The notes under the pieces: model-generated
The model's input: the letters and a program-made list of their open reading frames with translations, nothing else
What the model was told of the DNA's origin: nothing
Database searches by the model: none
Translations under genes and position numbers: made by a program
Assembly: GCF_901933205.1 (NCBI RefSeq)
Contig: NC_044576.1
Span: forward strand, 10,759,024-10,823,023
Direction of reading: 5' to 3'
DNA length: 64,000 nt
Source: Camarhynchus parvulus
Lineage: Eukaryota > Chordata > Aves > Passeriformes > Thraupidae
Part shown: positions 25,042 to 36,810 of the stretch, piece after piece
Layout of the letters: the number at the start of each line of letters is the position of its first letter
Numbering within the stretch: position 1 is the first letter of the stretch

Positions 25042-26291
25042 CTAGAACTTAAAACAAAAGATTATTCAAATGTTTCCTAAATTTTTCTCCCACTATGTTT
25101 CCTTGGTGTTTTAAGAGAGCACCAAACACTCCTTCCTCCTTGCTCTTCCATCTGCCCACCCCCAGGAAAATAAAAACGTCTCAGGAAAATTGAATTATTC
25201 CCATGGAAATCTTCATTTCCTAGGAAATGCATTACTTTGATGAAAAAGCCTTTACTACCCCTACATGTGGCACTGAAAATCCATGAAATAAATGCCCTCA
25301 TGTTGTTCCATTCTCTTAAACCAGAAAGCCAATCTTGTTCAGCTGTAATCCAATCCCACATCACAGAATATGATCTAGAAAATGAGCTAAATCACAGCAT
25401 TATTAAGGATTCCTCTTTGGAGTAGTTTGTTGAAAGATACTGCTGGGTTTACTTATTTCAACCATGGAATTGAGGAGGGCACACAGAAGAGTAGTGGACC
25501 AGAAGATGTCTATACAGAATATCAGTGCATGCCACTGAAATTTTATGTCACAGTTCATATAAAGAGATAATGTTGAGAATTTTCTTTGTGGATGGAAGGC
25601 AAGCACCTCATTCCCAGGTGGGTGGGTACATGTGATAACACAGATGTGATATGGTAAGAAAATACACAATTTCATGTGTACTTATTAAGAGTTTGGGCAG
25701 AAACTGATTTGGTCACTTGGGAGAGAGCGTGACTGGGTTCTGCCACATGACAGAAAGCATTTTGGAGCCATTTGCTGCTTGCAGCAGCACATGAAAAAAT
25801 TACCTGACAAATCACACCTTGGGGGAATTCTGCTCTTGGGGCAGAGAGTATGAAGCAATCAAGTTATGACCATCAGATTAGGAGGCAACTCTAGCAAGCA
25901 TGATTTCTGGTTTTGAGAGCTGGCCCCTGGAAAGAAGGAGCAGTACAAAATTATTTAGTACAAGATAATAGGAAGTGATTCAGAGTACAAATGGTACGAT
26001 CAGATTAAAATCTCATTCTATCTCTATTTTATGGGCTGCTGTGAAAATGTACAATATTATTTTTTTATTTATTAAAAGCCAAGTATCTAGAGTAGCATTA
26101 TAAATGCAGAAGGCATGTTCAGCTTCCTGAAATTGTGCAGAGCCTACAAAAGGCTAGTGGGGCAGAAGAAAATGAGAGAAGTAAAAAGAGAAAATGAAAG
26201 ATTGAAGGAGGCATGAAACAAGAGTAAAGGGATGATAGGGAGTGTCAAAATTACAGTATTGCTAAATGATCATGGCTCTGTACCTGCTCAC

Positions 26292-26458
26292 CCTTTGCAC
26301 CTTTGGGACCATCTCTAGCTGGTAAGACACTGGCTGCAGCAGCACTGCACTGAACTTCTGGGCAGCAATAAATTGTCTTTTCAGGGTTTTCTGTGCTAAC
26401 TGAACTTCTTACTCTTAGCAGTGAAAGCCAAGGCATTGAAAGGATGAAAAAGAATCAT
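26292..26458 (-). pseudogene. SP-D-like first coding exon relic
   Basis: The minus strand reads CCPEVQCSAAAASVLPARD and then GPKGAKG, followed by a strong donor (GTGAGC) in phase 1. It resembles the SP-D N-terminus, where a Cys-containing segment runs into LPGRDG…GPKGEKG; the second LPG glycine is now Ala. Upstream lie an ATG at 26458 and a hydrophobic, signal-peptide-like stretch, but in a different frame, which suggests a frameshift. A second possible donor (GTACAG) lies 8 nt downstream. Confidence 0.55.
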
Positions 26459-28457
26459 TGCTAAATCCACAGATCAGTGACAAATCAGTCATTTAATAAA
26501 TTTTTCCATTTGCATAATTTTGAGGTGTTACCTGGGAAATACACTCCTGTCTTCAGGCAAAAGAGATAGTGTTTGAATCGTGTCATATAACCCCTGATGG
26601 TATCTGTGCATATTGAAAAGAAACAACCAAACTTATAACAGTCTGAAAGTCTTGAGGTCTAATGAAAACACACAATATCACAACAGTCATTAATCTCACC
26701 ATACTACAAATTAATTTCAGTGTTTTGTTCATTATATGTTGAAATGTACAGCCTTTATCTTCATGCCAAATGAGTCATACAATATTCCAGTTGAGGATGA
26801 ATCCTCAACAGCTCATTGTGTTTCTGCTGGGACTCCACACCTATCAGGTAATGCCTAAGCTCAAAGTGATTAAGTGCTTCTCTTATCAGAATCTCCACTA
26901 ATACACCCACACCTAAAAAGGAAAAAAAGCTCAGGTATGTTTGAGCAGCAATGATCTGAATGCCTCCCCTATTTCTCCTTTGTATATTAAAAAGACACAT
27001 TTTTCCTCAGTATTACATCTCAGAGCTGAGCTCCTTTTGGATTCCAAAAGATCTGCAATCCTTTGCTGCCCTCTCTGAGCAGAACAGCAGTAACAGATAG
27101 AAACATCATAAGGTAAAGCTCTGACAGGCTGCACCACAGTGATTGCCCTTGTTTGCAATATGAGTGTCAAATGTGAGGCAATCACACCCCATGTATCCTC
27201 TTTAACTGAAAAAAAACCCAAATTAAACTACCACAAATGTGTGCTGACAAACTTTTGTAGTACATAAGCTACATATTAATGGCAAGTGGCCTTAATTTGT
27301 CCCAGTTCTACCAGTTAAAAAAAGAGAAGCCTCAGGAAACACCATTTGGTTGACAGATTTAGGTAACAAGAGAAAAATCGAATCCAGCATGAATTCTGCT
27401 ATTCACCTCAATTATTTCCCTTTATTTTAAGCTTCAGAAAAGATTTCCCACAGAGAGCAGCTTCCCCTGTCAGGTTTCATCTGATAAGGTACCATATAGA
27501 GTATAAGTATTAGAATATTACTGTAGGAACATTATAATTAGGATAAAAAGCAGAGGTTAAGAAGCACCATTTTTCTATATTCTTCTTTTTGCCTCCCCCA
27601 TTAGGCTCCCATCAAAGTTTAGAGCAATGGCACATACTAAAATAAAATAAGGAAGGTATTTAGCTAACTAGTATAACAAACTTGAATCCTGGTTTATATT
27701 TCTTACCCAATTTCATGGACTCCAGACAGTTCTTAACACCCTGTAAGGATTTCCTTCTGCTGATTTTCTATACTATGCTAATTATACAATACTAGGGAAG
27801 TTGGCATTGCTCGTGTCTCCCTTGAAGGTAATAAGATAAAGCTCAAAATAAAAGAAAACTTGAAAACAAAATGTAAGCCTTCAGAAAAGTTCACTCCCTG
27901 CAGGGAGTCAACCTCACACAAATCTCTGTTGGTTTTTCCAGCCAGGACCCAAGATCTATTTACATGCATAGTTTTCCAGGGTGCTCCAATCCTTTATTCT
28001 AGAAGAGCCCAAGTGCCTGTTTACGCTTTGGCAAAATGGTGGTGGGTTTTCCTAGCAATTACATCACTTTCCAAGGCAACTGATGACAATTAGCACCAAA
28101 ACCAGCTTAGGTTGAAAGAAAAAAGCAAAATGCACCAAATTTGTCACAAAAATTGAATAAATCTTAGGGAGCTGAAAAAAAAAAAAAACCAAACGAGGTT
28201 TTGCAATCCATACTTATAGAAGGATAGAGAATTCCATGTGGAGATTCACACTGTGTGGATTTAATGACAGTCTTCAGGTCCCAAAGCTTACACAGTCTGA
28301 GATTTCTCAGGAGAGATCAGAATTAGGCTTTGAAAGATGCCCTGAAACTTATATTTAGGAGGTGGCTAGTTTGGAAAGTCCTTTTTGAAGGCAGATGTCT
28401 CAGGTAATTAATTTTTCCTCCTTAAAATATGCTTTAAGCCATGATTGACCCAATGCA
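26459..28457. other. Interval with two unassigned exon-like open segments
   Basis: On the minus strand, open segments follow good acceptors at about 27,208 (gggttttttttcag) and 26,913 (ttttttcctttttag). The first runs about 90 codons and includes SICYCCSAQRGQQ and CNTEEKCVFLIYKG; the second runs about 50 codons to a TGA. Neither has a convincing donor or a family I recognise, and they may be chance frames. Confidence 0.25.
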
Positions 28458-28550
28458 GGTAATGGCAGAGAGGGGAACCTGGTGAGGCAGCAGGAAGTCC
28501 TTTTTCCAGATGTGGTCTTGGAGGTGACAATGCTTGGTCATCAGCCCAAA
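28458..28550 (+). pseudogene. Possible collagen exon relic upstream of plus-strand CRD copy A
   Basis: After an AG (acccaatgcag) the plus strand reads GNGREG and then, one base out of frame, RGEPGEAAGSPFSRCGLGGD. This has collagen-like Gly spacing with one inserted codon and a Gly-to-Cys change. It lies about 1.85 kb before CRD copy A, the same order and similar spacing as in the minus-strand pseudogene. No donor is left. It could be coincidence. Confidence 0.28.
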
Positions 28551-29223
28551 AGCCCAAAACCTGACAGCATAGGACAGCTCTGTTGAATTAAAGTCCTAGG
28601 AAACCTGTATTTACACACAGACTACTCAGGGGCAGAAGGCTCTTAGGCTGTGAGATTCCACCCTCCTGACAGCCCTCCTTGTCAGCTGGCTGGGGGCAGC
28701 CCACAAAAGTCCCTCCAAACCATCATGTCTGCATCAACCTGCAAAGGCTGCAAGGCCCCAGCACAAACACTCATCCCAGCAAGGGAACTCTTCCCTTCCC
28801 AGCACCTTTGCCACAGCAGTACACAGGGAAGCTTGGCTTGCCTGGCAGCCAGCACAACAGAGTGCTGGAGGGAAGAAGCGAAACAGAAACTGGCTGAATT
28901 TTTAGCATGAGGACAAGGCAGCCAAAAGAAAAAGGTATATCTTCTGCATTTCTACTAAAAGCTGTTATTTTGTGCTTTGTTTTGGCAAGAGGTTGCTCCC
29001 TTATCTCTGCCTTGCACAATGCTGATGACTGCCCACCTCAGTGTCCCCAGCCCTATTTACAGGGGCTGCATGTGTCACCCTGGGGCTGAGCCCTTTGCTC
29101 TTTGCCTGGCCTTGGGCTGTGGCACAGCACAAATGAACAACTCGGGAGCCAGCACAGCTGCAGGCACTGCGTTTTGGCTGTAAGGTTTTTCCCCCTTTTT
29201 CAGTCAGTGGATACAGTTTTCAG

Positions 29224-29313
29224 TGACCTAGGAGAGGAAGGGCTCTCTGAGACCTGCTTTACTGCAGTGACTGCCTGTCCTGCAACAGAGCTGGCGCTGC
29301 CCAGCTGGCCAAG
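29224..29313 (+). pseudogene. Possible neck exon relic upstream of plus-strand CRD copy A
   Basis: Between acceptor atacagttttcag and donor GTACCA, 90 nt. The open frame begins DLGEEGLSETCFTAVTA and ends ATELALPSWPR. Length and the initial D-L match the 88-nt neck relic at 24,207-24,294, and it lies midway between the collagen-like segment and CRD copy A. The helix pattern is weak. Confidence 0.25.
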
Positions 29314-30311
29314 GTACCATTGCATGGACACAGTACAGTGTGTGCTAGGTGGCTCTGCAACATTAATAACATAAAATTTAATGCTGAGGAGGAGACTTTT
29401 TAGCAATTTTGCTTGCAGAAAATTTCCTTACTAAGAGTAAGGTCCGTTAGATGTTTCCAGCTGCAGAAGTTAAAGCTCTCAATCCCTGCAGGAGTGTCAG
29501 GAGGGGTTTTGTTCCCAGGATCCCATTTCTGGCGCTATTGTTCTCTGTTCTGGTGGCATCAGATAGAGAAGTTATAGGCTGTCAGTTATTGCCTTGTATC
29601 TTTCCTATTCAAGAGCTAGGATAAATTTAGTGTCTGTAAAAATATAATGAACACTTCAGTTCAGAGCAGTGCTACTTATCATATATGATTTGATAAAAAC
29701 ATTGCAGAGCCAACATCATTAAAAAGAGATTTGGAATTAGAGATCTGTTGGGTTTTTTTAAATAAGAAGCTGAAATTTCCACGGTGACCTTTGCTGTTTT
29801 GGCCAAGAAGCAGACGTGGAATCCATACGCTGTCAACACGCAGCATTCAGGGCTCAACTCGTAACCTTGTAACCCACAAAAATGTCTGGTTTGTTGTACA
29901 GCTGTTGAACTTCCCTGGAGGCTGCTTGCCTGCAAAAGCAGAAGTATGAAGCAGACAGGATTGTCAGCTATTTCCCCATCCCTAGGTTCTCACCAGGTCA
30001 AGACACCATTTTGCTGAAACAAAGTTCTTCCACATAGCAGAAATTTCACTAAACTCTACCAAACCCAGATGTTTATATGAAGAACAAAATTTACAGGACT
30101 ATTGTAAATATCTGCATTAAGCAACAAATAAAAAATAATAAGGGCAGGTGGCTTAGTATTCACAAGCTATTAAATGTTTTTCTTAGCTGAGTTTGTAATT
30201 TCTTTATCTGCTTATCTCTACATCTTTCTCCAGAATTACTTGGTTGTCATTCTCGGTTTGCATACAGAACTCCTCACTATTTAGATCCTTGAATGTACCT
30301 TCTTTCTGCAG

Positions 30312-30667
30312 ACCATTGTTTTGGGGGAGTGGTCTTATGTCTTTGTATTCTTGAATATCTAGTGAAACTCCGCAGATTTCCTTGGAGAAGGAGGCAGCTC
30401 AGCACAGGAGAGCACTCGGCTTTTGAAGTTTCAAACTTGCCTTTGGAGCCATCAGTTTTGAGTTTTCTTCACCAGCAGCAATATCATATGGGAATAACAG
30501 CAGTGGGAACTATACCCAATTATTTTCATCACAACATAGCAGGGTGACAGCTCCCAGACACTTGGAAAAGAATAAATGGTTAAAGCACTGGGTAGAAATG
30601 CACAGCTACCTCACTGATTCTCTTTGATGTCAGACCATCAGAGTGCTTTTATTCTGAAACCAGGAGT
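30312..30667 (+). pseudogene. Collectin CRD exon relic, plus-strand copy A
   Basis: Opens after acceptor ttctttctgcag and runs about 360 nt, close to the 377-nt CRD exon of the live gene. Landmarks in the right order across frameshifts: LGEW near the start, SADFLGE (compare KADFVS in the live CRD), YHMGIT with NYF…G (compare YAYLGIT), VEMHS at 30,592, Cys at 30,628 and R-V-L-L-F. Distances are ADF to GIT 110-120 nt and GIT to VEM 101 nt, against about 120 and 111 nt in the live gene. At least four stops interrupt it. It is homologous along its length to 37,684-38,055 and lies opposite in strand to the other collectin relics. Confidence 0.55.
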
Positions 30668-33600
30668 TCACAAAGTGTTTCACACTTTTCATTGAGACAA
30701 TTAGAGACAGGATTAAAGACTTTTGAAGAACAAAACTCTAGAAATAACCTTGCCTTAAAAAAACCTCAGAGCAGGCATCATGGAGCACGATTCTTAATAG
30801 GTGCTTACAAGTGAGCATAATTAGGGCTCTTAGAAATATATAAAATGGAAGTTGTCCTGTGCAGAATAATTTTCTTGTGAATTAGTAGTGATTTATCCCT
30901 TGCCTGTGTGTCCTACCATGCCTCCATGCTTCTGCACAATCAGAAGGATGGAGCAGAGCTGAAGTTCTTTATTTCTCTTGACTTGTCAGACTGCCAAAGG
31001 GACTGTGCACATGAACAGTTGCTTTCTGTTTTGTTTTCTATGCTGAAATAGTCAATCCTCATTAGTGATATAATCTTCAAGACTGCTTGGTATGTTAAGA
31101 GCAAGGTAAAAGCACCAACTTCTTATGAGGGAGAAGGGAATTTCTACAGAAGGACACCCTAGGAACAATGCCACAGGAAAAACACAGCTTGCAAGGCTGA
31201 GCATAATCTGGACAGAAGCTGTTAAGAGAGTGAGACAGTTCTGAAGCAGACCAGACCAAAAAACCCAAACCACCTGCTTAATTCAGAACAAGTTCTGTTT
31301 GACATTCAAAGCTGATGATTCCCACAGGATCCCTCACTTGGGATATTGACTATTAAGAACACCTGTACTGAGCTTCTTCTCCTCTTCTGAAAATCTGCTG
31401 AGTTTCTTGTCATCTCAGGTTAAAGACATGTGAACTTTAAAACGTGAGATACTGAATGAAGATAAATAACATCAAGATGCTGTTCTTACCATCCCTAGTC
31501 AGCTCTTCTACTTTAATTACATTACAAAAGTTTTACTATAAAGTCAAAAAACTTCTCTCTTCAGCTTCATGGAGCTTTGAGGGATCTTACCTTACACATT
31601 CGGAATGCATCTGCATATGGTACACCCATCACTCCACAAAAGCTTTTATCCAGCCCCAGGCCACTTTGCACCCAGCTTTCTGTTTGACTCCTGCAAAGAA
31701 AGCATTGCTTCATGCAACTGGAAAACTAAGCACAGTGTAAATCTTTGCATATTTATATCTTTATCTTTGAGAATAGCTATGGTTTCATCCCAGTATTAAA
31801 GGAGTTAGGGAGCTAGAGAGACAGAATGTTGCAGGTTTTTGTCTGCTCCAGTATACCTGCATACAAAGGTAAATTACAGTGCTTCATGGTTAAACCTGAG
31901 TTTACACCTTGATATTTACTCAACTGAATCAAACAAAAATATTTTGATGTTGACACATGTGTATGATGCTGAACTTTTCAGCACTATATTGCTCTGAGAA
32001 AGAAGTGGTTAAATTTTGCCATCAAACAGTAACAAAACAAAAACAAATGCCATCCATACAAAGCTCAGAACACATCATCTAATTGTTGGGCTAAAGGGGT
32101 CTATACGTACTGGGAAATTTCTGTCCTTCATTTGACTTGAAGGAACAGGAATATTCCCATACTGTTCTTTTGTTTTTCCTTCACCTACTGTAAATGAAAT
32201 GTAAGAGGAAGGACTTTCTATTCTGTTGAGACTCCTTCAAACACAGGCCATGAGGAGGTGATCTTGATGCTTAAGGGCTCATAAAACACCATGGCAGATC
32301 TCCAGTTCTTCACTCTGGCTGCAACAGAAGATGCAGAATGGCAGCTTTTGCCAAAGCTGGATGAGTTGTTCCCATTTGACAACTGATCTGTCAAATAAAA
32401 ATTTCTCAAGGGTTTTCATCATTTTACAGCAAAAATTTATGAAGCAGAAGCCTACACTAGCATGCAAGAGCTGACATTCACATACAGTTGAAGTATCAGA
32501 AGCTGTAAACATATTTTGCTTCTCAACTTAAGTGCACATTGAGAAAGGTTTTGTGAAGACTGAGCAGATAAGAATCCAGATAAGGATCCCATATAGATTT
32601 AGTAATACAGGGTATAGAGTTGGCTCACACTCAAGAATCTTTAATATGCACAGCAAAACTTGTAAATCATGGTGTAGATACTGAGATTACCTACCAAGGT
32701 TATGGGATCAAGGAAGTCCCTACAGCTCTTTATGATTTTTATTATGTTTCAGTAGGATTTTTCCTTTCTGCTTCTTTAAGTTAATGATTCTGGAAAAGAT
32801 TCAAAGTCATTATAGGGTCTTCAGGACCTGCATTTCAAGAGCTGATCCAAAAGTACTCCATAGGGGAAACAACAGAAGCTAACAAGGCAAGTGAAAGCAC
32901 AGCCACCAATGAATAAAGTGGCCTGTAAGGGACCTCTGGTGGACAAGAAGAGTGTTAAATTTCTTTGTATTTCTTAACAGAGGAGTTTATCCATTTAACT
33001 AACTTACAGCCATTCAGTTGAATGCTATCTCGTGTTATAGAATAATCAAAACCATTTTCCACTTGAACAAAAAGAGTTTGATACAAAAAGAAATAGAAAT
33101 GAATACAGTTGAATCATAAATTCTAAAATCATCTGTAACAATGGGATTCTGTATTGCTGTGTATGTACCACTAACAAAGTGAAGCTAAGGGAATCTTTCA
33201 GGTGATATAAAACTGACAAGCAGTGAGTTTTCCAAGAGAAAAGAGTGATCCTTTGAGGACATATCAGTCATTTCAAAAAAATATTTCCCAGGCTGGGTGA
33301 GGTGATGGTACCTGTTGCTTCCAGCACATGCAGTGGTTGATCAGAGCCATGGTATTCAATCACAAGAGCTTATATAGCTACTTATTACAGTGCAGAATAT
33401 CTCCAAGGACCTTATCCTACTCCAAACTAAATATTTTTTAAAAGTGTTACAAGCTTGGGAATTTATTTTGATCTCATGGCTTGAAGAGGCTCCCAGCTCT
33501 GGGCTTTGGGACCTCTGTTTTCAGAGTGCATGTATAGTCTGACAGACCACAGAGTTTGTGCAGATCCCTCTAGGATCACAAATCCCCCTTTGGTAACTGG

Positions 33601-36040
33601 CCTTGTCTTCCCTTGCTGCTCTTTCCCAATCTCCACGTGGAGCTAAAACTCCGATAGCTTCTCACGTGGGTGTAACAATAGGCATGGGAGATGGTTTGCT
33701 GTACAGAAATAACACTCTGAAATGGTTCCCTAGGAAAAGCAGCATGTCTTGGCAACAGCTGTCCTGGCAACTAGGTCCCCTGGCAGAGGGTGGTGGCCAC
33801 TGATCTGTGGAAACCGATCCATGACTCATTTTTTCTCAGAGACCTGAGTGGAAAGGGACTGGAATGGGAAAGCACCCACATGTGGCTTCCCCCCATCCCT
33901 TGCACTGACAGGAAACTCACCAGTCAGAGAGGTTATTTGAATGGTTGGGAGAACAAGCAGCCCTTTGGCCACAGAGTTTCTGGTTCCCAGGAAATCCTGT
34001 AGCCCAGGAAAAGCAGTGCCACAGAAAAAGCCATTTCATTTTCATGGGCTTGTCGTCCCTGAGCTGTCCCTTTCAAAGCACAAGTGTGACTGGAGCCTCA
34101 GGGTGACTGAATGACCAGCAAGGGGTTGAGTGGGGAGCAGGAACTTTAGAAATGGATCAGCTGAAAGAAATGAGAAGTACCTGATTCCATGCCAGCTCTG
34201 AAGGGCCAGAGTCAGGCTGAGCGGGGCTACACCAGGACAGTGGGGTCCAGAACAGCAACACTTCCAGCAGGTGCTCAGAAACTGATTTGAAAGTAACATT
34301 TCTGCTTCAGAAAACATGACTTGGCAACAAAATTATTTCCTCTTGAAGTATTTCTCAAGGTTTATTCCACTGCTTTAATCTGAATTATGCTAATTCATGC
34401 ATAGGATGATTCTATTTAGCCATGAATATTTGGACACATACATTTTCATATAGGAGGAATGCAAAAGAGTTTATTAGATGATAGCACAACCATTGCATGA
34501 ATTCAATATTTGCACAAGAAGCAGAGAAATGTTTTTCATCAGTTCATGCTTCCCCTTCCATTACCTGCACAGTAAACCCAAACACAATAAATGTTTCAGG
34601 ATGCTATTAGGCAGGTGGACTCCCAGAGATTTTCAAGGAGATGGAAAAAAGCACCTCAAGCAGTAAATCATACATCTTGAAAATTGCATAGTAAACACTT
34701 GGAGACATATAAAATCCCACTTCTAACCTAAACGAGTAAACAGCTTGAAAAAATGGGCTCAGACATAAAACTTGTGAGCTGACTACAAATGATCTGCAAA
34801 TACATTGAAGGCCTATATTTGTTCAAATACATTATTCATAAGAAATAATTTGAGTTTTAGTTATATGCAATTTATGTTGCATAAACTTAAGCAAATACTT
34901 GTAACCAAAAGCTGTTTTAAAGAATTAATGAGCAATCTCTAAATAAAATTCTATTACTAAATAAAGTCTTCCCTGATTTGCAAAGCCATATGCTTCCTTT
35001 AGCGTATACATTAATAAGCATATCTATTAAGAGCTGAGGCCTGGAATGCTGTGATAGAGAACTTAGATCTGACTGAGCTCTCACCAAGCAGGAGGGGTGT
35101 GAGGTGAAACCACGGCTTTTGAAGCGTTAAAATATCTAGGATTCAACAGCAACAAAGTCAGTTGAATTCTTGTGCTAAACAGCTACATTTCTTCTCTAGG
35201 ATCAACATTTCTGAATTTTTAGTAAACAAATAAAGCGAAAGGGGAATGTAGCTCTTGTCCTCTAGTAAAACACTTCCACTGTCCATTGCTGCACTCCCTT
35301 GGGCACTGAATGTGTCAGTGAACATTTCAGGCTAAGAGTACTGCAGTACAGGGTGGTACAGATTGAATGCCTGTACCAGAGCTTCCTGTGGAACAGCATC
35401 AGGGGTGGCTTGACTTACATTATCTGCAGTAACTCCATACTCCTCTGTGCTAACTCTGAACTAAACAAGTGCACTATGCTGAAGCAATATTGAAATTATT
35501 ATTGTGTAAATTCTCATATTATATAGAAGCCTAATAAACCAGATGCTTTTATACAGTTTGAGATAACAGGGAATGTCTACAAACTAACACCTCCCCTAGT
35601 TATTACCCTCAAAAGTTATTACCCAAATAGTGAAAGAACTAGTCTGGCTTTCACAAATATCTGTCTCTTCCATCTGAATTTAATGAAAGTACTCAGGCTG
35701 CTTGACCAACAGATGATACACTGCAAAGCTTCCCTCTAACAGGGATAGTGCTGAACCAGAAAAAACAAAAAAAAAAGAACAGCCAATATTTACAAAAAAA
35801 TTAAACACAATTGCAATTACTCAAGTAGAGTAGCTGCTACCTACTTTCTACTAATATCTACCAGTCCTCTTGAATTCACTTCAGCCAAAAAATGTGAGTT
35901 GTACAAAAACTTCCTATTCTGCCTTCACTTACTCATCCTCTTTATTTCAAAACCACTTTTAAAGTTCTGAATAATCCTGAAGTAGTTTCCCAGCTTAGTC
36001 ACAGGGCAGGGGCTGCTGTGCAGGCTGACCTCCCTTACAG
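30668..36040. other. Interval between the two plus-strand CRD relics
   Basis: Apart from the MBL-like CRD fragment near 32,300 (minus), I see no supported exon. A collagen-like string (SSKGRQGQLPKGDL) on the minus strand at about 33,576-33,620 is too short to call. Confidence 0.4.
32280..32410 (-). pseudogene. Possible MBL-like CRD N-terminal fragment
   Basis: The minus strand reads NFYLTDQLSNG, then SFGKSCHSASSVAA and RVKNWRSAM. The order and total length (38 residues) match the first third of the mannose-binding lectin CRD, where human MBL2 has KFFLTNG…FEK…C…ASVATPRN…AI. A weakly similar string (GEGKTKEQYGN) follows near 32,170. No acceptor or C-terminal half is clear. It may be the 3' part of the gene whose first exon lies at 41,196-41,347, or an independent relic. 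Confidence 0.35.
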
Positions 36041-36103
36041 GAATGCTCCAAGGCTTTGCAGGCTGTCACCCAGTGGATGGGCAGCAATGCCCAACAAGCT
36101 GTT
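36041..36103 (+). pseudogene. Possible collagen exon relic upstream of plus-strand CRD copy B
   Basis: After a good acceptor (ctgacctcccttacag) the plus strand in phase 1 reads GMLQGFAGCHPVDGQQCPT: after one extra codon, triplets GFA GCH PVD GQQ CPT, with Gly lost at two places. It lies about 0.7 kb before the neck-like segment and 1.6 kb before CRD copy B, as in the other collectin copies. Weak on its own. Confidence 0.25.
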
Positions 36104-36734
36104 TCTCTCCAGTGCCTCCTCTGGATCTGACTCTTTTGAATACAACGACAACAGAAATGAAATTTTATCATTTATAATTGTCATTCACAATTTCCTCACA
36201 TTATGGACTAAACTAAAATGGACTCTTAAAAATTTGTTTAAAATGAACAATCAAACCCCTCTGGTTTGGCTAATTTATGGAACAAACCAAACAGCTAGCT
36301 GTTGTCATTTACCTTATAGCATTGCTTCTCATTAGAAATCAAAGCTGCTGCATTTCTACAGTAGCTTTCCACAAAATATGTCTTGGTATCTGAAAAAATA
36401 TTAGGGATTGAATCCTAACTGCTCTTAAAAGGTAGCTGCCAAAAATACGAAAGTCACAACGATTATTCAGACCCAGGATTTTGAAACACTAAATCTTTCC
36501 AAAGAGAATGAGCCAAAGATATCTTGATGTGATGACAGAAATGCAGAGATGGGTTTGTTAATGTGTTCTGACAGCACCCCTGGAGTCTCCAATACCGCTC
36601 AGCCACGTCCTGTCTGACAGGAGCTGTGCAGCTCCAGTGCACTAAGAATGACTGTGACTCTGCCAGTCACTTCTCCTGAACAGTCTGAATAATCTTTAAA
36701 TGGCCCCTGGTTTAAATACAATTTACACCAGCAG

Positions 36735-36810
36735 CTGAAGTGTATAACAGAACAGGATCTTCTGGCACAAACTGCTTCTGTTAGGAATTGCTCCAGTAGC
36801 TGAGCAATAG
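36735..36810 (+). pseudogene. Possible neck exon relic upstream of plus-strand CRD copy B
   Basis: 76-nt segment between an AG (caatttacaccagcag) and a perfect donor GTAAGT. The frame reads LKCITEQDLLAQTASVRNCS before a TGA, a helical, neck-like sequence of about the right length (live neck 72 nt). It lies about 0.9 kb upstream of CRD copy B. Confidence 0.3.

Larger units (their letters stand above)
23147..26458 (-). pseudogene. SP-D-like collectin pseudogene (four-exon relic)
   Basis: Dead gene in the same orientation as the SP-A-like gene. Four relic exons follow in the right order and at collectin-like spacing: first exon near 26,458-26,292, collagen 25,041-24,934, neck 24,294-24,207, CRD within about 23,530-23,147. 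First exon, collagen and neck are mutually compatible in phase 1, as in the live gene. Decay shows as an in-frame TAG and lost glycines in the collagen exon, a disturbed signal-peptide frame, and a CRD with lost cysteines and indels. The N-terminal segment (EVQCSAAAASVLPARDGPKG) is closer in style to SP-D than to SP-A or MBL, but the paralogue assignment is an inference. Confidence 0.62.

Noticed and set aside
33576..33670. Minus-strand collagen-like string GKSSKGRQGQLPKGDL
   Set aside because: Only two or three Gly-X-Y triplets in register, with no clear exon borders. It could be a relic but cannot be told from chance.
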